Assembly (NCBI GenBank): GCA_016787605.1 | Contig: JAEUUE010000108.1 | Coordinates: forward strand, 1 to 45,484 | DNA: 45,484 nucleotides | From: Cyclobacteriaceae bacterium | GTDB taxonomy: Bacteria > Bacteroidota > Bacteroidia > Cytophagales > Cyclobacteriaceae | Direction: 5' to 3' | Shown: positions 32,719-41,443 of the stretch, in pieces | Position numbering within the stretch: position 1 is the stretch's first letter | How the letters are laid out: each line of letters begins with the position of its first letter | Notes under the pieces: generated by a model | Seen by the model: only the letters and a program-made list of their open reading frames with translations | What the model was told of the DNA's origin: nothing | The model's database searches: none | Made by a program: the position numbers and the translations under genes

Positions 32719-33594
32719 TTACTTCTGCTTGCTCAACTGAAACGTCCGGGTCACATTGAAACCAAAGCTGATGTCGCCGGCAAAGAAATCCCCGTTGGTT
32801 TCCGTAAGGAACGCCCGCTCGGTGAGTCCGCGCGAATTGGTCATCACCAGTTGAAACACGTGGCCGCCGGTTTCAATGTCTATGCCGAACCCAACGGGGT
32901 TATGGTAGGGGTTTCCGGAAGGCACATCGAACCGATAGTAGTACTCCGTAGTCAGCGCCACGCTCCGGGTCACCTTAAGTCGTCCGCCAAAACCGAGGGC
33001 CGCCGAGTTGTTCTTTTCGATAGCCGGATCCACGGCATTCTTGTGCACAAAACTCGGCATGAGCTGCAGGGTCAGCGCCGGGCTGAATTTCCGGGCGATC
33101 AGCAGCTGGCCCACGTAAGACAACCGGTCCGTAGATTGTATATCATAGCCTGCATCCTCATCACGGGGAGAAAACTTATACCCCGCGATACCAAAAGCGG
33201 TTACCGACACGGGCATTCCCTGACCTGACTGCTGGCGCAGGAGTTTATAGCGCAGGTATGCGTCCATCGTCTTGTCTTCCGAGTTTCGACCCAGCCCCAC
33301 ACCCAGGCGGTCGGTGATCCCGTACTCCAGGCCCAGGCGAACGTACGCCTGGTCCAGTCCGTAAAGCTCATAGGCCCCGCTGCTCAGGGGCCCGAACCGG
33401 TGAGCAAAGATGAACTCCAACTCCCCTTTCCCTTTGGTTTCAATGGTCTGACCATTGACCAGGCGAGTGCCTTTGAAGGAGGCGGATACATACTCGTTCT
33501 CCGAAGGAGCCTGCTTTTCCAGTTCCGCGAGCAGATCCTGGCCGGAGGCAGTGGTGGCGGCAATCAGCCAGCATAAGGCCAGTTTATTTCTCAT
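32719..33594 (-). CDS. DUF5777 family beta-barrel protein
   Basis: From ATG 33594 (MRNKLALCWLIAATTASGQ, a signal peptide) the protein has 291 residues. An upstream ATG at 33615 adds seven residues that fit a signal less well. SASFKGTRLVNGQTIETKGKGELEF (in part) and FAHRFGPLSSGAYELYGLD are typical of DUF5777, and the remainder alternates polar and aromatic residues as in outer-membrane barrels. Function is unknown. It overlaps the YceI gene by 11 nt and is third in an operon with YceI and a cytochrome-like lipoprotein. Confidence 0.85.
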   Translation of the reverse strand: MRNKLALCWLIAATTASGQDLLAELEKQAPSENEYVSASFKGTRLVNGQTIETKGKGELEFIFAHRFGPLSSGAYELYGLDQAYVRLGLEYGITDRLGVGLGRNSEDKTMDAYLRYKLLRQQSGQGMPVSVTAFGIAGYKFSPRDEDAGYDIQSTDRLSYVGQLLIARKFSPALTLQLMPSFVHKNAVDPAIEKNNSAALGFGGRLKVTRSVALTTEYYYRFDVPSGNPYHNPVGFGIDIETGGHVFQLVMTNSRGLTERAFLTETNGDFFAGDISFGFNVTRTFQLSKQK

Positions 33595-34123
33595 TGGGCT
33601 TGAAGGTGAAATCAACGGTTACTTCCACGGCTTCGGCGATGTTCTTCCAGAGGACCTGGGGTCTTTTCACTTTATAGTCTTCCAGGGTGACCATGAACTT
33701 GGCCGCCAGCAGGAGCCGGTCTCCCTTCACCTCCAGGGTACCTGCAACCTCCACGTCGCGGGTCACCCCGTGCACGGTAAGTTTGCCTGCTGCACGCGCG
33801 GGCTGCGGGCCCGTCGCGGAAAGCGAATAGCCCGTTACTTTTCCCTGGAAGGTGGCCTTCGGGTACTTCTCGGTCTCCATGTATTTCTCGTTGAAGTGTT
33901 CCCGCATCAGCGACTTTTCAAACGTGAATTCCTTGACCGGAACGGAAAACGCGATGTCGCCGCTGCCGGCATCAAACAGGGCGATCGACTTCTCGTTGAC
34001 CGCCGCGATATCTTCGATGGTCGCCTTCGAGAAAAAAGTCACGCGGGAAGTTTCACTGATGAACTTCTGCGCCGTGAGCGGGCCGGGCGCCAAAGCGATC
34101 AGCATCCAAAAGAGTCTCTTCAT
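33584..34123 (-). CDS. YceI family periplasmic protein
   Basis: From ATG 34123 (MKRLFWMLIALAPGPLTAQ, signal peptide) the protein has 179 residues. The YceI lipocalin-like fold is visible in FISETSRVTFFSKATIEDI, FTFEKSLMREHFNEKYMETE, YPKATFQGKVTGY (the family's KYP-A-F motif) and GKLTVHGVTRDVEVAGTL. YceI proteins bind isoprenoid-like lipids in the periplasm. Upstream in-frame Met codons (34159, 34156) overlap the previous gene and give no signal peptide. The gene lies between the cytochrome-like lipoprotein and the DUF5777 barrel. Confidence 0.92.
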   Translation of the reverse strand: MKRLFWMLIALAPGPLTAQKFISETSRVTFFSKATIEDIAAVNEKSIALFDAGSGDIAFSVPVKEFTFEKSLMREHFNEKYMETEKYPKATFQGKVTGYSLSATGPQPARAAGKLTVHGVTRDVEVAGTLEVKGDRLLLAAKFMVTLEDYKVKRPQVLWKNIAEAVEVTVDFTFKPNEK

Positions 34124-34136
34124 GGTCGGATTTGGT

Positions 34137-34952
34137 TTAGTTGTTCTTGGCGCCATCATCCACCCAGCAGGCGATCAGCTGAATTTGCTGAGTCGTCAGA
34201 TCGGGGCTCCCCGCCGGTGGCATGGAACCGTTTGACGTCCGCAGTTTGATGTTCTGGGCCCTCGAGGACACTCCCGAATAGGTCGAGAAATTCGGTACAC
34301 TGGTTCCCGACACGTGACAGCCCGGGACGGCACAACGGGAGGCAATAATCGACTGAACATCGGACGAGTAGCTCACGCCGGTGTCTCCGCGTGGAACGTT
34401 CACGTTGAGCGTCACGCTACAATTGGCGGCATCCTTCACCACAACCGAGTAAGCTCCTGCCTCCAGCCCGTTGAACGTGGTGGCCGAACCAAAGGCACCA
34501 TTCCCCAGTTTGATTTCATACGGTGGTACTCCTCCTGCCGGGATGACCTCAAGCGCCCCGTTGTCGGGCGGGAAGCACTGGGTATCGGGCGTCATTGATG
34601 TGGAAGCTGAAAGTGTGGAGCCCGCAGCACTTACGGTCACCTGCACCCCGGCGGTACAGCCCCGCGAGTCCTTCACCTCCACCGGGTATTGCCCGGCCGA
34701 AAGCCCGGTGAAGGTGGGGTTATCCTGGAAGGTGCCGTTGTTGAAAGCGTATTGGTATGGCGCCACGCCGCCGCTGGCACTCACGGTAACCTGGCCGTCA
34801 GAAGCGGCGCAGCTGGTGGCGTCGGTGATGGTTGCGTTGGGCACATTCAGCGGAGTCTGTGTGCAATCCACCCCCGTTGGTATCTCTTTGTTTGTGCAGT
34901 GAATGAGAAAAACAGCCAGGAGGCCATACCGGGAGGCTCGCACCATTCGCAT
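34137..34952 (-). CDS. Lipoprotein with SprB-like repeats and cytochrome-c-like C-terminus
   Basis: The 271-residue protein begins with a lipoprotein signal (GLLAVFLIHCTN, Cys about 19). Two SprB/PKD-like repeats follow: GGVAPYQYAFNNG...SAGQYPVEVKDSRGC (about 60-110) and GGVPPYEIKLGNG...EAGAYSVVVKDAANC (about 135-185). The C-terminal 80 residues resemble small c-type cytochrome domains of Bacteroidota: DVQSIIASRCAVPGCHVSGT with CX4CH instead of CXXCH, and a distal Met in NGSMPPAG. Haem binding is likely but not certain. It is the first gene of the operon with YceI and DUF5777. Confidence 0.75.
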   Translation of the reverse strand: MRMVRASRYGLLAVFLIHCTNKEIPTGVDCTQTPLNVPNATITDATSCAASDGQVTVSASGGVAPYQYAFNNGTFQDNPTFTGLSAGQYPVEVKDSRGCTAGVQVTVSAAGSTLSASTSMTPDTQCFPPDNGALEVIPAGGVPPYEIKLGNGAFGSATTFNGLEAGAYSVVVKDAANCSVTLNVNVPRGDTGVSYSSDVQSIIASRCAVPGCHVSGTSVPNFSTYSGVSSRAQNIKLRTSNGSMPPAGSPDLTTQQIQLIACWVDDGAKNN

Positions 34953-35017
34953 AGGTTAGGAATCAGGTTAAGGACGGAAATTATGCAAAACCCTCTTTCC
35001 TCAGGTGCCCAAAAAAG

Positions 35018-35052
35018 AAAATCCCCCAAAGTCCTAGACCCCAGGGGATTTT
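35018..35052 (-). terminator. Intrinsic terminator
   Basis: AAAATCCCC and GGGGATTTT pair across a 17-nt loop. On the minus strand the stem is followed by CTTTTTT. It terminates the leftward transcript from the small membrane protein gene at 35133-35315. Confidence 0.8.
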
Positions 35053-35132
35053 CCTGTCTATAGTTGGCTTTAATCCGTATCGAAGATAGGCTACCGGCCA
35101 GGGCGCAAAAACCCTGATCCGACGGGCCGAAA

Positions 35133-35315
35133 TTAGGGCTGTTGAGTTGCGGATTTAGACGACGAACGGCCTTGGATGGTGTCTGCCGGAGCCTCCTTTT
35201 TGGCCTTTTTCGAACCGGGGAAGGTCGTGCGCCGGCTGATATCATAGATGGTAAAGGCCAGGAAAGCCACGAACAGGGCGGCAGCGAAAAGGAAGATCTT
35301 CCGGGAGCGGCTCAT
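35133..35315 (-). CDS. Small single-pass membrane protein, 60 aa
   Basis: The 60-residue product has one hydrophobic helix (KIFLFAAALFVAFLAFTIYD, about 6-25) after a short basic N-terminus, then a polar Lys/Ser tail. It has no known family. It lies between the rplT terminator and its own terminator, which supports it being a real gene with its own transcript. Confidence 0.55.
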   Translation of the reverse strand: MSRSRKIFLFAAALFVAFLAFTIYDISRRTTFPGSKKAKKEAPADTIQGRSSSKSATQQP

Positions 35316-35339
35316 GCCACAAAGGTAGTGTCGGCGGAT

Positions 35340-35360
35340 AAAAAAAGGGGCCGAAGCCCC
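35340..35360 (-). terminator. Terminator of the thrS-infC-rpmI-rplT operon
   Basis: On the minus strand GGGGCTTCGGCCCC (a stem with TTCG loop) is followed by seven T. It begins 7 nt past the rplT stop codon. Confidence 0.92.
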
Positions 35361-35367
35361 TGTTGAT

Positions 35368-35712
35368 TTACTTGAGTTTGTTCACCACTTCGGTAAACGC
35401 CTCCGGGTGGTTCATGGCCAGGTCGGCGAGTACTTTGCGGTTGAGGTCGATACCGGCCTTCTTGAGCTTACCCATGAGCTCGGAATAAGACATTCCGTGC
35501 AGGCGGGCGCCAGCGTTGATCCGCTGGATCCACAAGGCGCGGAAATCGCGCTTCTTGGCTTTACGGTCGCGGTATGCATAACCGAGACCTTTTTCGACCG
35601 CGTTTTTGGCGACGGTCCATACATTTTTCTTCCGGCCAAAGAATCCTTTGGCGAGTTTGAGCACCCTTTTGCGCTTGGCGCGGGATGCTACATGGTTAAC
35701 TGAACGAGGCAT
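35368..35712 (-). CDS. rplT: 50S ribosomal protein L20
   Basis: The 114-residue basic protein matches L20: [40 protein letters not shown], the [20 protein letters not shown] signature (about 47-66) and [16 protein letters not shown]. It binds 23S rRNA early in large-subunit assembly and in many bacteria represses its own operon. It is the last gene of the operon and is followed by a strong terminator. Confidence 0.98.
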   Translation of the reverse strand: MPRSVNHVASRAKRKRVLKLAKGFFGRKKNVWTVAKNAVEKGLGYAYRDRKAKKRDFRALWIQRINAGARLHGMSYSELMGKLKKAGIDLNRKVLADLAMNHPEAFTEVVNKLK

Positions 35713-35804
35713 AACTACATTTTTTGGCGGTTGGCGCCGGGCTTATTTCAGCCGGACTTAAAGCCTAACCTCCGGGTTAAACATAAAACACAAAACCACC
35801 CGAC

Positions 35805-35822
35805 TCCCGATAGCTATCGGGA
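35805..35822. repeat. 18-bp perfect palindrome between rpmI and rplT
   Basis: TCCCGATAGCTATCGGGA is fully palindromic and lies 5 bp past the rpmI stop codon. It differs by one base from the sequence inserted in the tRNA remnant at 13406-13423. On mRNA it would form a hairpin between two ribosomal protein genes. Confidence 0.85.
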
Positions 35823-35827
35823 CGGGA

Positions 35828-36028
35828 CTAGAGGGCATAGGGAAGCATCGGGCGAACGTTGCCTTCGTCTACTTTCTTGACGACGGCGCTGTTGCTTAAC
35901 CTTCTCTTCTGCTTGGTTTCCTTTTTCGTCAGGATATGACGCTTGTATGCGCGCTTACGCTTGATCTTACCGCTTCCGGTAACTTTGAAGCGCTTCTTGG
36001 CGCCTGACTTGGTCTTCAACTTGGGCAT
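35828..36028 (-). CDS. rpmI: 50S ribosomal protein L35
   Basis: The 66-residue protein matches L35: [20 protein letters not shown], then [20 protein letters not shown] and KRRLSN. It lies between infC and rplT in the standard order. The gap to rplT (115 bp) is longer than usual and contains an 18-bp palindrome. Confidence 0.98.
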   Translation of the reverse strand: MPKLKTKSGAKKRFKVTGSGKIKRKRAYKRHILTKKETKQKRRLSNSAVVKKVDEGNVRPMLPYAL

Positions 36029-36061
36029 GACTGTATCGCTAAATTCTACTACAAATGGTTA

Positions 36062-36679
36062 CTACTTCTTTCCGCTGCCGCCCGGTTTCGGGGCGACCAT
36101 CATATACATCCGCTTTCCTTCCAGCTGCGGCAGCTGTTCTACCTTTCCTACATCCTCCAGGGCCGTGGCAAAACGCAGGAGCAGGATTTCACCACGCTCC
36201 TTGTACACGATCGAACGGCCGGCAAAGTGTACATACGCCTTCACCTTGGCTCCCTCCTTCAGGAAGTTGACCGCGTGCTTCACCTTGAAGTTGAAGTCGT
36301 GATCGTCGGTATTGGGGCCGAATCGGATCTCCTTCACCACCGTCTTCTGGGCGTTGCTCTTGATCTCCTTCTGCTTCTTCTTTTGCTCGTACTTGAACTT
36401 CGAATAGTCGATGACCTTGCACACGGGCGGGTCGGCATTGGGAGAAATCTCCACCAGGTCCAAACCCTGCTCCTGGGCCATCTTTATCGCCACCTGGATC
36501 GGGTATACATCCACCTTGATGTTCTCACCTACCACGCGGACACGGGGAGCCGTGATCCGTTCATTGACTCGGTAAGGTTCCTCAACCACCCGGGGACGAA
36601 ATCCCCTGTTATACGGACGGTTGCCTCCAGGCGGGCGATTGCCCCCGGGAGGTCGATTACTGCCAGGAAAAAATGCCAC
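36062..36679 (-). CDS. infC: Translation initiation factor IF-3
   Basis: The 205-residue protein has the IF-3 N-domain ([20 protein letters not shown], about 34-53) and C-domain ([20 protein letters not shown], about 113-132; [20 protein letters not shown], about 143-162). It binds the 30S subunit and checks the initiator tRNA. The frame starts at GTG 36679. An N-terminal extension of about 30 residues carries a tandem repeat (NRPPGG x2, then NRPYN). The upstream region holds a strong hairpin that could control the operon. Confidence 0.96.
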   Translation of the reverse strand: MAFFPGSNRPPGGNRPPGGNRPYNRGFRPRVVEEPYRVNERITAPRVRVVGENIKVDVYPIQVAIKMAQEQGLDLVEISPNADPPVCKVIDYSKFKYEQKKKQKEIKSNAQKTVVKEIRFGPNTDDHDFNFKVKHAVNFLKEGAKVKAYVHFAGRSIVYKERGEILLLRFATALEDVGKVEQLPQLEGKRMYMMVAPKPGGSGKK

Positions 36680-36718
36680 TCGACGGGTTTACGTTAAACA
36701 TCCATTACTCTAGTTCAG

Positions 36719-36749
36719 CCTGCCAAACGGGCTTAGGCCAGTTTGCAGG
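36719..36749 (-). promoter_or_regulatory. Hairpin in the thrS-infC spacer
   Basis: CCTG-C-CAAACGGGC and GCCAGTTTG-CAGG fold into a stem of 12 pairs with one bulge, one mismatch and a 4-nt loop. It has no T run. It lies about 40 nt upstream of the infC start, where other phyla place the L20-binding leader. A regulatory role is inference. Confidence 0.4.
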
Positions 36750-36813
36750 GCCGCAAATATCACCAAATTTTAAATCTTTCCTTACAAAAAGGCCGAAATT
36801 TTAGCCTCCAGGC

Positions 36814-38751
36814 CTATAGCGGCATGGCAAAGTCCTTCGCGGCCAATTGCATAAACTCGGCCAGCGAAACAGACCCTTCATCCCCAATCCCGTGCCTGCG
36901 CACGGACACCCGGTTTTCCGCCGCCTCCTTCTCACCCACAATCAGCATGAATGGCACTTTCTTCACCTCCGCATCCCGGATCTTCCGGCCGATCTTCTCG
37001 TTGCGGTCATCCAAATAGCCCCGGATATCCTGGTTCTTCAACTCCTGGATTACCTGGGCGGCGTAGTCGTTGAAACGCTCTGAAATTGGCAGTACGGCCA
37101 CCTGGTCGGGCGACAGCCAAAGCGGGAACTTGCCGGCACAGTGCTCAATGAGTACGGCCACAAAGCGCTCCAGCGACCCAAAGGGGGCCCGGTGAATCAT
37201 GACCGGACGATGCCTCTGGTTGTCGGAACCAATGTACTCCAGCTCAAACCGCTGGGGCAGTTGGTAGTCGACCTGGATGGTGCCCAGCTGCCAGCTCCGG
37301 CCCAGGGCATCCTTGACCATGAAGTCAAGTTTAGGCCCGTAGAAGGCGGCCTCTCCTTTCACCGCGACGGTCTTCAGTCCCCGCTCGTCGGCGGCTTCCT
37401 GGATCTCCCGCTCGGCCCGGTCCCAAAGCGCATCTTCACCGATGTACTTCTCCTTATTGGCAGGATCGCGCAAAGACACCTGGGCGGTGTAATTCTCAAA
37501 GCCCAGGGAATTGAACACATGGAGCACCAGGTCGATCACCTTGATGAATTCCTCCTTCACCTGGTCAGGCCGGCAAAAGATGTGGGCATCGTCCTGGGTG
37601 AACCCGCGTACGCGCGTGAGACCATGCAACTCACCGCTCTGCTCGTAACGGTAGACCGTACCGAACTCCGCAAAGCGGATGGGCAAGTCCCGGTAGGACC
37701 TTGGCTTCACCTTGTACATCTCGCAGTGATGGGGACAGTTCATCGGCTTCAGCATGAACTCCTCCCCTTCGTTCGGGGTCTGGATCGGGCGGAAGGAATC
37801 CTTGCCGTATTTCTCCCAGTGACCGGAAGTCACATACAAGGCTTTGCTTCCGATGTGCGGCGACACCACCGGATCGTAGCCGGCCTTGATCTGCGCTTTG
37901 CGCATAAACTGCTCCAGCCGCTCGCGAAGGATCGTCCCTTTCGGCAGCCACAGCGGAAGGCCCATGCCGACATTCTCGGAAAAGGCAAATAATTCAAGTT
38001 CCTTACCCAGCTTGCGGTGGTCGCGCTTCTTCGCTTCCTCGAGCATCACCAGGTACTCTTCCAATTCTTTTTGCTTGGGGAACGTCACCCCGTAAATGCG
38101 GGTGAGCATCTTGTTCTTCTCGTCGCCCCGCCAATACGCGCCGGCTACATTCAGGAGTTTCACCGCCTTGATGAATCCCGTATGGGGAATGTGCGGCCCC
38201 CGGCAGAGGTCGGTAAAGTTGCCCTGGTGATAGAAGGAAATTGACCCGTCTTCCAGGCCCTGGATGAGTTCCAGCTTGTATTCATCGCCCTTCTTTCCGA
38301 AGAAATCCAGGGCTTCCGCTTTGCTTACTTCTTGCCTCGTATAAACGCTGTTCTTGCGAGCCAGCTCCAGCATCTTTGCCTCCACCCTGGCGAGGTCGTC
38401 CTCTCCAAAGGTCTGCTCGCCCAGGTCCACATCGTAATAGAAACCATTTTCGATGGGCGGACCGATACCAAACTTCACCCCCGGGTAGAGAGCCTCCAGG
38501 GCTTCGGCCAGCAGGTGCGCCGACGAGTGCCAGAAGGCGTACTTGCCCCCCTTGTCGTTCCAGGTAAAAATGCGGATGGCGGCATCGCCCTGTATGGGGC
38601 GGGACAAATCCAGGATTTCTCCGTTGACCTCTATGGCCAGGGCATTGCGGGCCAGGCCTTCGCTGATGCTCTGCGCAATGGCCATGCCGGTAACGCCGGA
38701 AGGATAGTTCCGCGATGAACCGTCGGGCAGGGTAATCTTCACTTCACTCAT
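36814..38751 (-). CDS. thrS: Threonine-tRNA ligase
   Basis: The 645-residue protein has an N-terminal TGS domain (about 1-60), the editing domain with [16 protein letters not shown] (about 75-90), the class II core with [11 protein letters not shown] (zinc Cys, about 338) and motif 2 ([20 protein letters not shown]), and a C-terminal anticodon-binding domain ([14 protein letters not shown], about 550). It charges tRNA-Thr. It heads the operon with infC, rpmI and rplT. The same window holds the tRNA-Thr(UGT) gene at 12839-12911. Confidence 0.98.
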   Translation of the reverse strand: MSEVKITLPDGSSRNYPSGVTGMAIAQSISEGLARNALAIEVNGEILDLSRPIQGDAAIRIFTWNDKGGKYAFWHSSAHLLAEALEALYPGVKFGIGPPIENGFYYDVDLGEQTFGEDDLARVEAKMLELARKNSVYTRQEVSKAEALDFFGKKGDEYKLELIQGLEDGSISFYHQGNFTDLCRGPHIPHTGFIKAVKLLNVAGAYWRGDEKNKMLTRIYGVTFPKQKELEEYLVMLEEAKKRDHRKLGKELELFAFSENVGMGLPLWLPKGTILRERLEQFMRKAQIKAGYDPVVSPHIGSKALYVTSGHWEKYGKDSFRPIQTPNEGEEFMLKPMNCPHHCEMYKVKPRSYRDLPIRFAEFGTVYRYEQSGELHGLTRVRGFTQDDAHIFCRPDQVKEEFIKVIDLVLHVFNSLGFENYTAQVSLRDPANKEKYIGEDALWDRAEREIQEAADERGLKTVAVKGEAAFYGPKLDFMVKDALGRSWQLGTIQVDYQLPQRFELEYIGSDNQRHRPVMIHRAPFGSLERFVAVLIEHCAGKFPLWLSPDQVAVLPISERFNDYAAQVIQELKNQDIRGYLDDRNEKIGRKIRDAEVKKVPFMLIVGEKEAAENRVSVRRHGIGDEGSVSLAEFMQLAAKDFAMPL

Positions 38752-38808
38752 TCAGGTACACGAATTTAAGGTTGCAAATATGCAACTTTCACAGGAAAGA
38801 CGGCGCGA

Positions 38809-41322
38809 TCAGAGTTTGAACTGCACGGTAGCAACGACCCCAAAGGCCCGTGCATCGGGGCGGTCGAGGTACGTGAGGCGGTGCACAAAGTCGACCCGGA
38901 AGAAGTGAAAGATGTTCTCCACCCCCCAACCCACTTCGACGTAAGGTGTCCCTGAAAAGTAGCCGGTAGGGTACGTCGACTGACCGTCGGGGGTCTGGCT
39001 GGCGATCATCTGCCGGTTTTCGGCACTGAGTTCGCCGTAGATGATGTTGGTAGTTGCCACCAGGCGCCATTTCAGCTTGTTCATGAGAGGAATGCGGTTG
39101 AGGAATAACCCTTCCAGGAACTGCCGATACCGGATGGTCACGTACCGGTCGCTGACGAATTCTCCGAAGTTCATCAGGTTATAGGCGTACTGGCTGTACA
39201 GGAACGACTGGTTGCCCAGGTGAACGGCCAGCAGCGGATAAGGCAACTTGTCCGGGATATATTCCCCTGCAATGGTCACGAATCCCACGCCCAGGAGGCC
39301 CATCCGGATGCGCTTGTCAACCTGCAAGCGGAACTTGTTGTAGTCATAGTCGCTGCCAAAAAGTCCTTCAACGCCACGGGTGTACCGGAAGGTGATAGCC
39401 GGCCACTTACGCAGACCCAGGCTCACCCGCTCGTTGCCGTTCTGGATGTAGGTCTCATCACGGGCATAGCGGGACTCGAGAAAGAATTCCGATGACTGAA
39501 ACTGTGAATAGGTGGGTGCGCCGGGCACGGTGGCATCGCTGGGTTCCCGGTAATAAGCAAAGGGGTACGCCGGCTCAAAGGTGTGATACCGGAAGGCAAA
39601 GCGCTGTGAGAAGCCTTTGAAGAACTCCCGTTTAAACTGGGGAAAAACTTCATTGAAGTAATAGGCCCGACGGTAATTCCCCCACCGGACCGCCGTGAGG
39701 AACAGTTGATTATTCGACAGCAGGTCATCATCGATACTCAGGCGTATGATGTCGGTCCTCGCGGAAATGTTGAAGGTTGTCCACTTCTTGCGGTCCATGA
39801 TGCGTTCGGCAAACCCGGAGGCCTTGACCCGGTGGTCGTCGAAGCCATAGGCCAGCATGGCACCGTACATCATCTTCTTGCTGTACTTGGAGTTGGTCTT
39901 GAACCCGCCCTGGATCCGGAAACCTTCCACGGAGTTCCAGGTGAACGTTCTCAGGTAAGGTCCCACCTCCACTTTGCCAAGGCTGTAATAACCATCCACG
40001 ATGGCCTTGAAGATCTCGGTGTAGGTTTTGACCACCGGGATGTTCTTCAGCGTGTCGATCATTTGGTACACGTTGCGTTCCGTGGTACTCAATGGTTCAT
40101 GGCGCAGGGTGTCCCAGTATTTCTCCTCTTCGTAGACCGTTGCATCCTCTGCCACGTTGATGCGCCGCTCATAGAAGGACTGCTCGTGGGGCTTGTTGAT
40201 GACGAAGTTCTTGTTGCTCGTGTAGAACTTGGCGAGGATTCCTACGGAGTTCTTGCTCAGTTCGCTGATGTTGATGAGCACCCGGTTTTTCAGCGGCAGC
40301 CATTGGCCTGACTCCGTTTTCGTCAACTCCTGCTGGATCTTGATCCGGTCGATGAAGTTGACGTTGGCGGATTTTCCGATGGACGCATCGATCTGCTTGA
40401 GTGCGTATTCCTTTTTCGTAATCCACATCGACCCCGTAAAGGCCAGTTCGAGCGGACTTTTGGGGTAAAAGTCAATCCGGTAACAGTAGTCATCGCCCAG
40501 GTACAGGCTGTCGAGCAAGTCATAGTCATAATACAGGCGCCACCCGTCGGCCAGCGGGCTGACGAAGTTCTTGTTGATGATGGTCACCCAGTTCTGGTAG
40601 AAGTTGTACTCCTGGAAGGTGGATCCCACGAGCTGGGTCACCATGGTCCCATCGTCGATTCCCACGCCATTGATTTTGCTGCGCAGGATGGTTTCGGTGC
40701 TGAGCTGCGGCTTCTCCCGGTAGTAGAACTTGGAAACGCTTTCGGTAATGAACAAAGGCAGCACGGGTTTGCCGTCTTCACCCACGATGCGGTCGACGCT
40801 GTCGAGCACCGCGGCTATCTTCTTCATGACTTTCCGCTCCTTGAACTTGTCGGTGATGTTGTCGATGTCCACTTCCGTCTTGGTATAGACATCGTACTCA
40901 TAGGCCTCGAGTTTTCGCTTGTCGTTGAGCTCGCGGTTTCGTACCACCCCACGCAGTATTTCCCAGGCCGGGTTCTCCCCGGCTTTCACGACCACTTCCT
41001 GAAGGTTGGTCTTCTCTTCTTCGAGCTGAAAATTGACGACCTGATCGACCCCCTTCCTGATTTTTTTTGCCCGGGGTTTGTAACCGATGTAACTGGCGAC
41101 CACCGAGTCGGTAGGTTTGAGGGCACGGATGACAAACTTCCCGTCAAAATCAGTGGTTCCGCCAATCGTAGTTCCCTTGAATACCACGTTGACAAAAGGC
41201 AATGGGTCGCCTGACCCGGCGTCAGTTACTTTCCCGCGGATAATCGTTTCTTGCGCGTGGGAGACGGAGACGGAGAGAAGAAGAAAGACAAGGAGTGGAA
41301 AAAAACCAACGCGAATCTTCAA
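38809..41322 (-). CDS. DUF5686 outer-membrane protein with carboxypeptidase-like domain
   Basis: From TTG 41322 the protein has 837 residues and starts with a signal peptide (KIRVGFFPLLVFLLLSVSVSHAQ). The frame stays open to a TTG at 41358, but a promoter -7 box overlaps that point. After the signal come a carboxypeptidase regulatory-like domain (about 25-110; IIRGKVTDAGSGDPLPFVNV, DFDGKFVI) and the long DUF5686 region (AGENPAWEILRGVVRNRELN; KSPLELAFTGSMWIT). A strand-rich C-terminus ends in FGVVATVQFKL, as in outer-membrane barrels. The family is widespread in Bacteroidota and its function is unknown. Confidence 0.88.
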   Translation of the reverse strand: MKIRVGFFPLLVFLLLSVSVSHAQETIIRGKVTDAGSGDPLPFVNVVFKGTTIGGTTDFDGKFVIRALKPTDSVVASYIGYKPRAKKIRKGVDQVVNFQLEEEKTNLQEVVVKAGENPAWEILRGVVRNRELNDKRKLEAYEYDVYTKTEVDIDNITDKFKERKVMKKIAAVLDSVDRIVGEDGKPVLPLFITESVSKFYYREKPQLSTETILRSKINGVGIDDGTMVTQLVGSTFQEYNFYQNWVTIINKNFVSPLADGWRLYYDYDLLDSLYLGDDYCYRIDFYPKSPLELAFTGSMWITKKEYALKQIDASIGKSANVNFIDRIKIQQELTKTESGQWLPLKNRVLINISELSKNSVGILAKFYTSNKNFVINKPHEQSFYERRINVAEDATVYEEEKYWDTLRHEPLSTTERNVYQMIDTLKNIPVVKTYTEIFKAIVDGYYSLGKVEVGPYLRTFTWNSVEGFRIQGGFKTNSKYSKKMMYGAMLAYGFDDHRVKASGFAERIMDRKKWTTFNISARTDIIRLSIDDDLLSNNQLFLTAVRWGNYRRAYYFNEVFPQFKREFFKGFSQRFAFRYHTFEPAYPFAYYREPSDATVPGAPTYSQFQSSEFFLESRYARDETYIQNGNERVSLGLRKWPAITFRYTRGVEGLFGSDYDYNKFRLQVDKRIRMGLLGVGFVTIAGEYIPDKLPYPLLAVHLGNQSFLYSQYAYNLMNFGEFVSDRYVTIRYRQFLEGLFLNRIPLMNKLKWRLVATTNIIYGELSAENRQMIASQTPDGQSTYPTGYFSGTPYVEVGWGVENIFHFFRVDFVHRLTYLDRPDARAFGVVATVQFKL

Positions 41323-41355
41323 CGAAAACTGTTTTTTATAGCTTATTTGGGGGCG

Positions 41356-41386
41356 CAAAATGCCATGATTTCTTCAAATTAGCAAA
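41356..41386 (-). promoter_or_regulatory. Promoter of the DUF5686 gene
   Basis: On the minus strand TTTG (41386-41383), 19 nt, then GCATTTTG (41363-41356) fit the Bacteroidota consensus with one mismatch. It decides for the start at 41322 rather than 41358. Confidence 0.6.
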
Positions 41387-41443
41387 GACATCGATGGAAT
41401 CAACACCCCCATTTCACCATCGGGTCCTCCCGACTTACGACGC

